Source: Akkermansiaceae bacterium
GTDB taxonomy: Bacteria; Verrucomicrobiota; Verrucomicrobiia; Verrucomicrobiales; Akkermansiaceae
Assembly: GCA_905182475.1 (NCBI GenBank)
Contig: CAJJBR010000120.1
Location: 1-43,731 of the forward strand
Length of the DNA stretch: 43,731 nucleotides
Direction: 5' to 3'
Below the pieces are notes generated by a model that did not search any database, was not told the origin of the DNA, and saw only the letters and a list, made by a program, of their open reading frames with translations. A program made the position numbers and the translations under genes. Positions 26,648 to 34,355 of the stretch are shown one piece after another. How positions within the stretch are numbered: the stretch's first letter is position 1; each line of letters starts with the position of its first letter.

Positions 26648-28171
26648 TCAAAAGCGTTCGGGTGGGTTTTCACGCATTTCGGCGATATCCGCGGCACGTT
26701 TCCGGAGCGCGAACCTTGCCTTTTTACGGTCGTCGAAGTCTATGGTTTGATCGGCAAACTGCTGGTAAGTTTCGTGGCCTTTCCCGGCGATGAGAATGAT
26801 GTCGCCAGAGAGAGCTTGCTCGACGGCAGCATTGATCGCCTCGGCGCGGTCGGAGATTGCGAGGTAATTGCAGTTTTTCGGCAGTCCCTTGACGGTCTCG
26901 GCGATGATCGCATCCGGATCTTCCGAACGCGGGTTGTCCGAGGTCACTATCACAATATCGCTGGATAGGGCGGCAGCAGCGGCCATCAGAGGACGCTTCG
27001 CCTTATCGCGGTCTCCACCACAACCAAAGACTGTGATGAGACGGCGTGGATCGAGTTCCTTGATCGTACTGCAGGCGTTTTCAATAGCGTCTGGAGTGTG
27101 TGCGTAGTCCACAAAAACTGTGGCGCCGCCGGTATTGCCGACGTATTCCATGCGACCTGGAACCTGCGGGGAATCCGCGAGTGTAGCGATGGCCTGACGC
27201 GGTTTGATACCACAGGCTGATGCGGCGGTGATGGCGGAAAGGAGATTGTAAGCGTTAAAACGGCCGATCAGCGGGGCGCGGACGAGGTAGGATTTCCCCT
27301 TCACGGTCAGCTCGAAGGTCATTCCGTCGCGCTTTTGCTGGAAGTTGTTCGCTCGGAACTCGCAGTTGACGTTGAAGCCGTAGCGAATCACCGGCATTTT
27401 CCCGCCGAGAGCCACTGCGAGATCATTTCCACGGGCATCATCGGTATTGATCACGGCCACTGGCTTTTTTCCTTGGGGGTTCACAGCCAGCGCGTGAAAC
27501 CAAGATGCCTTTGCCTCCATGTATTTCTCGATGGTGCCGTGATAGTCGAGGTGATCCTGGGTGAGATTGGTGAAAACGGCGGCATCGAAGGCGATGTTGT
27601 GAACACGCTTCTGGTCGATCCCATGGGATGAAACTTCCATGGCAGCACCCCGGCAGGCGTTATCGCGGAAGTTTGCGAGAATGGCATTCAGCTCAATGGA
27701 ACCGGGCGTGGTGTGTTTCGCGGGAGTTTGTGTTTCACCATCATCGATAAAAATGGTTCCGAGCAGTCCAGCCCGGTGCCACTCGGTTTTCATGATGTGA
27801 TGAATGAGGAAAACCGTGGTGGTTTTCCCGTTGGTTCCAGTCACGCCCGCGAGGCGGAGGTTTCCGGCCGGCTCTCCATTCAAAATGGTGGCGAGAACGG
27901 CCAGCGCAGCGCGACTGTCGGGAACATAGATCCATCTGACCGTGGCGGGCAAATCCTGAGGGGGAGCCGATTCTGCGAGGATGGCGGCGCAGCCATTTGC
28001 TATCACGTCCTGAATGAAGCGATGGCCATCGATACTGGTGCCACGGATGGCGGCAAAGAGAATCCCCTCGCCTGCTTCGCGGGAATCTGCAGTGAGGGCA
28101 TCGATTTCAATGTCCAACGAGCCGGATATCGTGGCTTTTTCTAGAGGGGAAATTAGGGTGCGGAGAAGCAT
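26648..28171 (-). CDS. murE: UDP-MurNAc-tripeptide synthetase, meso-diaminopimelate type
   Basis: This 507-residue Mur ligase adds the third stem residue. ATP loop GTNGKT is at residues 112-117, preceded by an N-terminal domain with TADSREAGEGILFAAIRG. EVSSHGIDQKRV, FTNLTQDHLDYHGT and FGCGGDRDKAKRPLM are conserved. The specificity motif is DNPR (residues 412-415), typical of enzymes that add meso-diaminopimelate instead of lysine. The cell wall is therefore predicted to be of the meso-DAP type. It is 18 bases downstream of ftsI. Confidence 0.96.
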   Translation of the reverse strand: MLLRTLISPLEKATISGSLDIEIDALTADSREAGEGILFAAIRGTSIDGHRFIQDVIANGCAAILAESAPPQDLPATVRWIYVPDSRAALAVLATILNGEPAGNLRLAGVTGTNGKTTTVFLIHHIMKTEWHRAGLLGTIFIDDGETQTPAKHTTPGSIELNAILANFRDNACRGAAMEVSSHGIDQKRVHNIAFDAAVFTNLTQDHLDYHGTIEKYMEAKASWFHALAVNPQGKKPVAVINTDDARGNDLAVALGGKMPVIRYGFNVNCEFRANNFQQKRDGMTFELTVKGKSYLVRAPLIGRFNAYNLLSAITAASACGIKPRQAIATLADSPQVPGRMEYVGNTGGATVFVDYAHTPDAIENACSTIKELDPRRLITVFGCGGDRDKAKRPLMAAAAALSSDIVIVTSDNPRSEDPDAIIAETVKGLPKNCNYLAISDRAEAINAAVEQALSGDIILIAGKGHETYQQFADQTIDFDDRKKARFALRKRAADIAEMRENPPERF

Positions 28172-28189
28172 TTTTCAGGAATGGGTTGC

Positions 28190-30103
28190 TTACCGAGTCG
28201 CGACCGGTTCTTCGATCGGTTCGGTGGGCTGGATGTTCATGTGTGCGGCGAGGCGCCCTGCGATTTTGGAGAAGATCGGCGCGGCGATCGAACCTCCGTA
28301 GCGTGGCACTTCGGTCGTCATAGGTTCATCAATGACAACATAGCAAACAAAAGCAGGATTATCTGCGGGCATGAATCCTGCGAAGGATACGACGTATGAC
28401 CCGTGGACGTAGCCTCCACGTTTCGGATCGTGCTTGATGGCGGTTCCGGTTTTCCCGCAAACCTTGTGACCCGCGACGCATGCTTTCGTAGCAGTTCCTC
28501 CCAGAAGAGTGACCTTATGGAGTGCGGCACGCATTTTCTTCGCGGTGGCTGGAGAAATGGGCTGACCGCGGACTTCGGTTGGAAAATCGTCGATAACAGT
28601 CCCGTCGTTGGCGACGAGAGCCTTGATGATTTTCGGCTTCAGCAGACGTCCGCCTCCCGCGATAACCGAGTAGGCGGTGGCCATCTGGATGGGAGTTACG
28701 TCGATACGATAACCGAAGGAGGAACGTGAAAAATCGATGGGAATGCTCGGGACGTCCGCGATTCCGGGATTTTCCCAGCTAAGCTGTATGCCGGATCGCT
28801 CGCCGAAGCCAAAGCCGTGGACGTATTTGTAGTAACGTTTTACGCCGAGCTGCTTAGCGAGTTTCCAGACGCCTACGTTATTGGATTTCTGGAGGATCTG
28901 CTCGAAAGAGAGCATGCCGCCGGAATGATCGTCGGTTACCGTGAACCCGTTTTCTTGGAGAAGGTGCGGACAGTTGATGATAGTTGTGGGGGAAACGAGG
29001 CGCTCCTCGAGCGCAGCAGCGGTCGCGATGATCTTGATCGTGGAGCCGGGTTCGCATTTTGCCTGGATCGCGTAGTTAAACGAGTTTTCCGCGAGACCTT
29101 GCTTATGATTCAGATTAAAATGCGGACGTGAGGCAAGAGCAAGGATCTCGCCAGTCGAGGGATCCATGACGATCACGGCTCCCTTCTTTGCCTTGTATTG
29201 CTTAAGACCGGCGTCGAGTTCCTGGGCCACGATTGCCTGCATTCCGAGGTCGATGGTGAGTTTCACGTTAAGCCCTGCGCGTGGTGGGAGGAGACTTGCG
29301 GCATCTCCCGGAACCACCAATCCCCGAACGTCGCGCTTGTGCTCGCGGCGGCCGTCACGACCGGCAAGGTATTGCTCTGCGGCAGCTTCGATTCCGAATT
29401 TCCCTATCATCCGGTAGGCTTTCCCACCGCTCTCCAGTTTCTCTGTAATCTCGCCAGTAAAACCGGTGAGGTGGGTTGCCAGATCAGGATTTGTATACCA
29501 GCGCTGGATCGAGTTTTGGAAAACGAATCCCTGGAGGTGGTTTTCCTCGACGCTTTTCTGGAGGCGTTCCGCGATGTCGTCCGGGATATCCTTGGCGATA
29601 GCGAACCACTTGCCCTTGTTGTTCTCGATCTTGTCGCGCAGTTCGTCGCGGCGAATGCGAAGAGGACTAGAAAGAAGACTGATCGCTTGGGCGAGATGCT
29701 TCTGAACGATCACATCCGGTTTTTCGCGGGAGAGGATTTCACCACGAAGTATATTGATCCGGCGCTTACGCTTTTCCTCAGAAAGTTCCGCCCAATCTGA
29801 TTCTGCAGAAGCTTCCTGGTAAGCGAGTCCGAACGAGGCCAGCTTCGGATCCATGAGGTGGTTTTTATCGACGAAAATCGAGGCCACCGGGATGCTCTTC
29901 GCTATGGGATCCGAGTTGCGATCCACAATCATCCCCCGGCTTGCAAAAATTGTTTCAACTCGGTTATAAGCTTTCGCTGAAGAAGCAGCATAACGCTGAC
30001 GGTCAACAAGTTGTATTTTAACCAGGCGCGCCGAAAGAATACTGAGCAGGCTCACCAGAACCAGACAGAGGATAATACAGCGATTTTGGAAGGCACGGTT
30101 CAC
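28190..30103 (-). CDS. ftsI: Septal peptidoglycan transpeptidase (PBP3/FtsI type)
   Basis: This is a 637-residue class B penicillin-binding protein. One N-terminal membrane helix spans about 8-27 (IILCLVLVSLLSILSARLV). The pedestal region starts at ASRGMIVDRNSDPIA. The transpeptidase domain starts near residue 285. Catalytic motifs are S-T-I-K with Ser354 (EPGSTIKI), S-N-N (QKSNNVG) and K-T-G-T with Lys551 (CGKTGTAIK). No PASTA domains follow. It cross-links septal peptidoglycan beside FtsW. The ATG overlaps the ftsL stop by four bases. Confidence 0.95.
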   Translation of the reverse strand: MNRAFQNRCIILCLVLVSLLSILSARLVKIQLVDRQRYAASSAKAYNRVETIFASRGMIVDRNSDPIAKSIPVASIFVDKNHLMDPKLASFGLAYQEASAESDWAELSEEKRKRRINILRGEILSREKPDVIVQKHLAQAISLLSSPLRIRRDELRDKIENNKGKWFAIAKDIPDDIAERLQKSVEENHLQGFVFQNSIQRWYTNPDLATHLTGFTGEITEKLESGGKAYRMIGKFGIEAAAEQYLAGRDGRREHKRDVRGLVVPGDAASLLPPRAGLNVKLTIDLGMQAIVAQELDAGLKQYKAKKGAVIVMDPSTGEILALASRPHFNLNHKQGLAENSFNYAIQAKCEPGSTIKIIATAAALEERLVSPTTIINCPHLLQENGFTVTDDHSGGMLSFEQILQKSNNVGVWKLAKQLGVKRYYKYVHGFGFGERSGIQLSWENPGIADVPSIPIDFSRSSFGYRIDVTPIQMATAYSVIAGGGRLLKPKIIKALVANDGTVIDDFPTEVRGQPISPATAKKMRAALHKVTLLGGTATKACVAGHKVCGKTGTAIKHDPKRGGYVHGSYVVSFAGFMPADNPAFVCYVVIDEPMTTEVPRYGGSIAAPIFSKIAGRLAAHMNIQPTEPIEEPVATR

Positions 30104-30447
30104 AAGCTTGGCTGGACGGATGCCACAGCGGTTGGTTCAACCGGAGAAATATCTTCGGAGACTCCGGCTGGGATGGACACTAGACTGGTTCCTTCTTCCT
30201 TCAACTGGGTGCGGATGGAGAACAGGTTGAGAATCTGGTCGCTGCGCATTTGGATCGTGCGGGTGGCGAGCTTGTGGCGATCGATACGTTTTTCGATGGC
30301 ATCGATTTCTCGTGCCGTCTTGATCTGGCAGTTCTTGTAATAAACGTTCGTCACCCCACCTACAGTTCCGATCGCGCCTGCAAGGATGAGAGCGAAAATG
30401 ACGACAGAGGAAATCCTTGTGTGTGCATCTTGGCGGCGGCGGTTCAT
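30100..30447 (-). CDS. ftsL: FtsL-like cell division protein
   Basis: This 115-residue protein has one membrane helix (SSVVIFALILAGAIGTVGGV, about residues 13-32). A heptad-like coiled coil follows (KTAREIDAIEKRIDRHKLA), then a short Pro-rich tail. Sequence similarity is weak, as is normal for FtsL. The topology, size and position between rsmH and ftsI define it. FtsL forms a complex with FtsB and FtsQ that activates FtsWI. Its stop overlaps the ftsI start. Confidence 0.8.
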   Translation of the reverse strand: MNRRRQDAHTRISSVVIFALILAGAIGTVGGVTNVYYKNCQIKTAREIDAIEKRIDRHKLATRTIQMRSDQILNLFSIRTQLKEEGTSLVSIPAGVSEDISPVEPTAVASVQPSL

Positions 30448-30478
30448 GGGTGGATGAGGTCGAGTTTGGGTAATTCCG

Positions 30479-32068
30479 TTACCGGATTTCGTTCGGGTCT
30501 AAAAGCTGAGCGACCCGTAGTTTTGCACTACGGGCTCGTGGGTTCGCGGAGATTTCCTGGGCGCTTGGCGCAATCACCCTCTTCGAGAGAAGGCGGAACT
30601 GGCAATCAGGATTCGGACGGGCTTCCGGCCAGGTCGGATCGTCGATGTAAGGTTGCGAATGGTGGCGTAAAAAACGTTTCACCATCCTGTCTTCTAGGCT
30701 GTGGAAGGTGATGATCAGCAGTCGCCCCCCTGGTTTCAAAACCTGCGAAGCGGAAGAAAGGATGGAGGAAAGCGATTCCAACTCTTCGTTGATCGCCATC
30801 CGGATCGCTTGGAAAGATTTGGTTGCCGGGTGGATCTTGCTGTTCCGACCGATTGCTTTTTCGATACAGGAGGCAAGTTCAAGGGTGGTTGCGAACGGTT
30901 TTGAATCACGCTGTCTGACGATTGCCGCAGCGATTCGTCGTGACCGGGGCTCCTCGCCGAACTCGTAGATGATGCGCGCGATTTCCTCTTCCGGCCATGC
31001 GTTCACTAGGTCGGCGGCGGACATCGTCGCGTTCGGCCCCATCCGCATGTCGAGCGGACCCTCGCGCATAAATGAAAACCCACGCTCCGCGGAATCCAAC
31101 TGGCGGGAGGAAACCCCCAGATCAAGGAGGAGTCCGTCGGCGAGTTCGCCGGAGACGATTCCAGGATAGCTAGGGATCTCCGAAAAATTCGCTTGGAAGG
31201 TGGAGAAACGTGATCCGAAACCGGAAAGCCGTTGAGTCGCGTGCGCGAGAGCTTCCGGGTCGCGGTCAACGCCGAGAACCTCCGCTCCCGTTTCCAGAAG
31301 TAGCTTCGAATGCCCTCCCCCGCCGAGCGTGCCATCAATGACAAACTTACCGGATGAGGCAGCCATGTAATCAACGACCTCTTTAGAAAGAACCGGAAGG
31401 TGGTAGCCCTCCGGGGAAAAATTCTCGGACGCCGATGCCGACAACCAGCCAGGAGCGGCCTCGACGTCCGATAAAGCAAAACCATGTGCTGTCCCGAGCG
31501 CACGGTGATGCGGCTTGTTTTGAAATTGTTTGGAAAAATTTACCGATGCGCACGCTGACAACCAGCCAGGAGCAGCGCAACGCATCGGATTAAATAGCGA
31601 TTGAAGCTCTGTCCCGAGAGACTTCAAACGCCCAGCCAGAAAGCTAGTGGAAAAGGTAAAAGGACGCCGTGCCGACAACCAGCCAGGAGCGGCGGCGGCG
31701 TCCGTTAAAGCAAAACCCTGTGCTGTCCCGAGCGCAGAATTTTGTGATTGTTTGGAAAAATTTACCGATGCGCGCACTGACAACCAGCCAGGAGCAGCGG
31801 CGCGCATCGGATTAAATGACGATTGAAGCTCTGTCCCGAGAGACTTCAAACACCCAGCCATGAAACTGTAGAAAGGGGTAAACGGACGCCGTGCCGACAA
31901 CCAGCCAGGAGCGGCGGCGTCCGTTAAAGCAAAACCGCGAACTGTCCCGAGCGCGCGGCCTTGTGATTGTTTTGGAAAGAGACCCAACCCGAGCGAACGA
32001 ACGAACACGCCGGAAGCCGCCGTGAGGTGGACCGTTTCGTCTGCTGGGGTTGGTGGGTTGAACAGCAT
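30479..32068 (-). CDS. rsmH: 16S rRNA (cytosine1402-N4)-methyltransferase with a repeat-encoded N-terminal extension
   Basis: The conserved RsmH (MraW) part starts at about residue 218 (EGYHLPVLSKEVVDYM). It contains the SAM-binding GTLGGGGHS, VDRDPEAL, DLGVSSRQLD, RGFSFMREGPLDMRM and a final ITFHSLEDRMVKRF. It methylates C1402 of 16S rRNA. The frame is open up to ATG 32068 (529 residues), against about 310 expected. The extra 210 residues are encoded by the hairpin array and read as repeats of APGWLS and ALGT. No ATG lies between the array and the conserved domain. Candidate starts are TTG 31444 (321 residues, normal length, inside array unit 1), ATG 31585 (368 residues) or ATG 32068. None has a clear ribosome binding site. 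Confidence 0.9.
   Translation of the reverse strand: MLFNPPTPADETVHLTAASGVFVRSLGLGLFPKQSQGRALGTVRGFALTDAAAPGWLSARRPFTPFYSFMAGCLKSLGTELQSSFNPMRAAAPGWLSVRASVNFSKQSQNSALGTAQGFALTDAAAAPGWLSARRPFTFSTSFLAGRLKSLGTELQSLFNPMRCAAPGWLSACASVNFSKQFQNKPHHRALGTAHGFALSDVEAAPGWLSASASENFSPEGYHLPVLSKEVVDYMAASSGKFVIDGTLGGGGHSKLLLETGAEVLGVDRDPEALAHATQRLSGFGSRFSTFQANFSEIPSYPGIVSGELADGLLLDLGVSSRQLDSAERGFSFMREGPLDMRMGPNATMSAADLVNAWPEEEIARIIYEFGEEPRSRRIAAAIVRQRDSKPFATTLELASCIEKAIGRNSKIHPATKSFQAIRMAINEELESLSSILSSASQVLKPGGRLLIITFHSLEDRMVKRFLRHHSQPYIDDPTWPEARPNPDCQFRLLSKRVIAPSAQEISANPRARSAKLRVAQLLDPNEIR
31426..31958. repeat. Five-unit tandem array of paired hairpins between mraZ and rsmH
   Basis: Each unit has hairpin H1, with core GACAACCAGCCAGGAGC (AACC at 31443, 31560, 31677, 31782, 31899), and hairpin H2, with CTGTCCCGAG (31489, 31609, 31723, 31831, 31942). 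Core spacing is 117, 117, 105 and 117. H1 stems in units 1, 3 and 5 are of the GGACGCC/GGCGTCC type. In units 2 and 4 they are of the CCGATGCG/CGCATCGG type, extended to 11 bp in unit 4. H2 stems are TTGAAGCTCT/AGAGACTTCAA (one bulge) in units 2 and 4, TGTGCT/AGCGCA in units 1 and 3, and CCGCG..CT/AG..CGCGG in unit 5. Stems change but pairing is kept. The plus-strand sequence is quoted. The rsmH frame is on the minus strand. Confidence 0.88.
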
Positions 32069-32108
32069 GCTGTCAGTGGGGTGTGGGATAGGTGAGTTTG
32101 GAAAATTT

Positions 32109-32561
32109 TTAGAATGTGCCGAATTCGTCCTCTTCTTCTGGCACTGCGGCAGTTCCGAAGAGTTCTTCGTATTTGGCTTTCGGCCAGATCTCGAAATGGC
32201 TGTCGCCAGCGGAGAGCATGACCTCGGTATCCGGAGCGATTTCTGCGTGAGCAGCGAGATCGCGAGGAATGAGAAGCTTGCCTTGGTCGTTGATCGAGGA
32301 ATCGCGAAGAACGCGTTTGAGCTTGGTTTTCAGCTTCGCGAGCTTCTTCGGCTCCGTGACGTTTTTCTCAAGAGTATCGATGCGGTGCTGAACTGCACCG
32401 GCGGTGAGAACCTTGATGATGTTCACCCCTTCGTCTTGGGAGGCCATCAGATAGACGGGATCTCCGGACGGTGTACGCCACCCTGCCACGACGGTCACGC
32501 GATTCTTCGCGTCAGTCTTGTAGGACTGGGTGCCGTTGTAGTGGAGAAACTGGTCGTTCAT
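32109..32561 (-). CDS. mraZ: Transcriptional regulator MraZ
   Basis: ATG 32561 gives a 150-residue protein of the MraZ/AbrB-like family (E. coli MraZ 152). Two SpoVT-AbrB-type halves are visible: YNGTQSYKTDAKNRVTVVAGW near the start and SSINDQGKLLIPRDLAAHAEI in the second half. MraZ forms rings and binds repeated TGGG-like boxes upstream of its own operon to regulate the dcw genes. A longer version from GTG 32600 is possible, but its start would lie inside the box-like repeats, so ATG 32561 is preferred. It is the first gene of the cluster, separated from the conserved part of rsmH by the hairpin array. Confidence 0.92.
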   Translation of the reverse strand: MNDQFLHYNGTQSYKTDAKNRVTVVAGWRTPSGDPVYLMASQDEGVNIIKVLTAGAVQHRIDTLEKNVTEPKKLAKLKTKLKRVLRDSSINDQGKLLIPRDLAAHAEIAPDTEVMLSAGDSHFEIWPKAKYEELFGTAAVPEEEDEFGTF

Positions 32562-32585
32562 TTCAGGGATGACTATCGCGTCAAC

Positions 32586-32669
32586 ACCCAGAGAATGCAC
32601 TCCAGTACACCCAGATACAAGCTGAAAGTGATCTTTTTAAAATTAAACGCTCAATCCCTTTATTCTCAA
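32586..32669 (-). promoter_or_regulatory. Putative mraZ promoter and MraZ-box-like repeats
   Basis: On the minus strand, TTGAGA (32669-32664), a 16-base spacer and TTTAAT (32647-32642) form a plausible sigma-70-like promoter. Downstream, TGGGT (32613), TGGAG (32604) and TGGGT (32590) resemble the TGGGN boxes known for MraZ. Their spacing of 9 and 14 bases differs from the classical 10. The region is AT-rich compared with the genes. Confidence 0.4.
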
Positions 32670-32771
32670 AGAATTCACGTGTTCTAAAAACAGTATTTCT
32701 ACAGAAATCTGAATTAGATTCGGATGTTTTTACAAAAAATAAGGATGCTTTTCGTAATATTCTTCAGTTTT

Positions 32772-32818
32772 TTGACTGGAGTGTACTGTAGATCTAAAAA
32801 TAGGCACGGGAGTGTACT
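32772..32818 (+). promoter_or_regulatory. Putative trkA promoter with duplicated GGAGTGTACT
   Basis: TTGACT (32772-32777), a 17-base spacer and TAAAAA (32795-32800) form a candidate promoter toward trkA. A 10-base direct repeat, GGAGTGTACT, lies in the spacer (32778-32787) and again just after the -10 (32809-32818), 31 bases or about three helical turns apart. A related sequence (TGGGTGTACTGGAGTG) lies on the opposite strand at the mraZ start. Placement is operator-like. Confidence 0.4.
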
Positions 32819-32988
32819 TGAGTTCCGAGCTAGGAGACAGGACGTAATTTTCCGCGCTCAATACAAACGACTGTTTTAACTATTCATCAAAACTCCTTAA
32901 AAATCAAGAATGGTTAGGAAAAAGGTTGAGATTGCGACTCGCTGCCAAAGTGATTAGAACAACAGCGCTTTCGGGCTTTTTCGCATTT

Positions 32989-34338
32989 ATGAACATCATC
33001 ATCGTAGGAGCCGGGGAAATCGGACGACATCTCGCTTCCTGTCTAGCCCAAGAAGCGCACCGCATTTCCCTGATCGAGGCGGACAAGGCGCTCGCGGAGG
33101 AACTTGAGGCCATACTCGACGCAAAAGTCATCCATGGCGACGGAGCCAGCGTTTCCGACCTTGCGGACGCGGATGTCGGTGAGTGCGACCTTTTCCTGGC
33201 GATGTCTTCCTCAAACACCACAAACACCATGGCCGCCTCAATGGCAAAGGCCATGGGGGTCTCGAAAGTCGTTAGCCGCGTCCATCCCAGCCTCCAGCGT
33301 GAGGAGTGGCTCTTTGATTTCCGAGGGCATTTTGGGATCGACCACATTTTCAGCTCGGAGCGTCTCGCTGCCATTGAGCTGGCGAAGTTCGTTCGGAATC
33401 CGGATTCTCTCGTTGTCGAGGAGTTGGCCCGTGGGCGTATTGAACTTCAGCAAGTCCGTGTCGGAGGTAGCTCTAAAGCGGTTGGAAAAACCCTCCGCGA
33501 CCTAGATGCCCCAGAAGGAGTGAGGGTAGCCCTCATTTCACGAGCCGATAAATCCTATGTCCCTACCGCCAGCTCAACCATCGAAGAAGACGATCTGGTA
33601 AGTATTTTCGGAGAGCCACGAAAACTGCGCGGCTTCGCATCCGAGCTTCAGGGCAAACGGAAAAGTAGCGAAAAGCTCAAAGTCGTAATCTTCGGAGGGA
33701 ACGAATACGGATTTTCCCTCGCACAGATGCTCGAAAGCATCGACTGCACCGTACGGGTCTTCGAACGCGACCCCCAGATCTGCATGGGGCTGGCAGGCCG
33801 GCTCACCAACGCGACTATCATCAATGGCGACGCAACAGTCGTAGCCGAACTTGAAGAAGAACAAATCGGCGATGCAGATTTCTTCATCAGTACGAGTACT
33901 GATGACGAGGACAACGTGATGTCCTGCCTACAGGCACACACGCTAGGAGTGAAAAACTGCCTCACGATTATCCACCGCGCGGACTACGCGGCAGCAATTT
34001 CCGCAAGCGGCCATCATTTCGGCATCCGCGCCGCCATCAGCCCACGGGAAGCAACCCGCCGCGAGATCCAACGCTTCATCACCACTGCAGCTTACACCAT
34101 CCTGAAAAAATTCGAGACTGTAGACCTCGTCGAACTGCGCGTCGGGAAAGGCTCCATCGCCGCAGGACACATGGTGAAGGAGATTCAGTGGCCACCGGGA
34201 GTCGTTCTTGTCGGGAAACTGCGCGGACTCCACGCGGAAGTGCCAGGCCCTGATGAAGTCCTTCTCGGAGGCGACCACCTTTACGCCATGGTTTCCAAGG
34301 AGGCGAAGAAAGCCTTCCTCAAGCTGCTCGAAGCCTGA
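32989..34338 (+). CDS. trkA: Trk system potassium transport regulator TrkA
   Basis: This 449-residue cytoplasmic protein has two TrkA-N/TrkA-C (RCK) pairs. The first Rossmann motif starts at the N-terminus (MNIIIVGAGEIGRHLASCL) and the second near residue 230 (LKVVIFGGNEYGFSLAQML). Acidic ribose-binding residues follow each (IEAD, FERD). It binds NAD(H)/ATP-type nucleotides and gates the TrkH channel. A longer frame from 32926 exists, but ATG 32989 matches the family start. trkH follows after 17 bases, so the two form an operon, divergent from mraZ. Confidence 0.95.
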   Translation: MNIIIVGAGEIGRHLASCLAQEAHRISLIEADKALAEELEAILDAKVIHGDGASVSDLADADVGECDLFLAMSSSNTTNTMAASMAKAMGVSKVVSRVHPSLQREEWLFDFRGHFGIDHIFSSERLAAIELAKFVRNPDSLVVEELARGRIELQQVRVGGSSKAVGKTLRDLDAPEGVRVALISRADKSYVPTASSTIEEDDLVSIFGEPRKLRGFASELQGKRKSSEKLKVVIFGGNEYGFSLAQMLESIDCTVRVFERDPQICMGLAGRLTNATIINGDATVVAELEEEQIGDADFFISTSTDDEDNVMSCLQAHTLGVKNCLTIIHRADYAAAISASGHHFGIRAAISPREATRREIQRFITTAAYTILKKFETVDLVELRVGKGSIAAGHMVKEIQWPPGVVLVGKLRGLHAEVPGPDEVLLGGDHLYAMVSKEAKKAFLKLLEA

Positions 34339-34355
34339 TCCCCCGCGCCCCACCC

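Noticed and set aside
31426..31958. The hairpin array as a CRISPR array.
   Set aside because: The intervening sequences are themselves repeated and paired, not unique spacers, the units are 105-117 bases, and no cas genes are near.
31426..31958. The hairpin array as integron attC sites with gene cassettes.
   Set aside because: There are no GTTRRRY/RYYYAAC core sites at matching places, no cassettes between units, and no integrase nearby.
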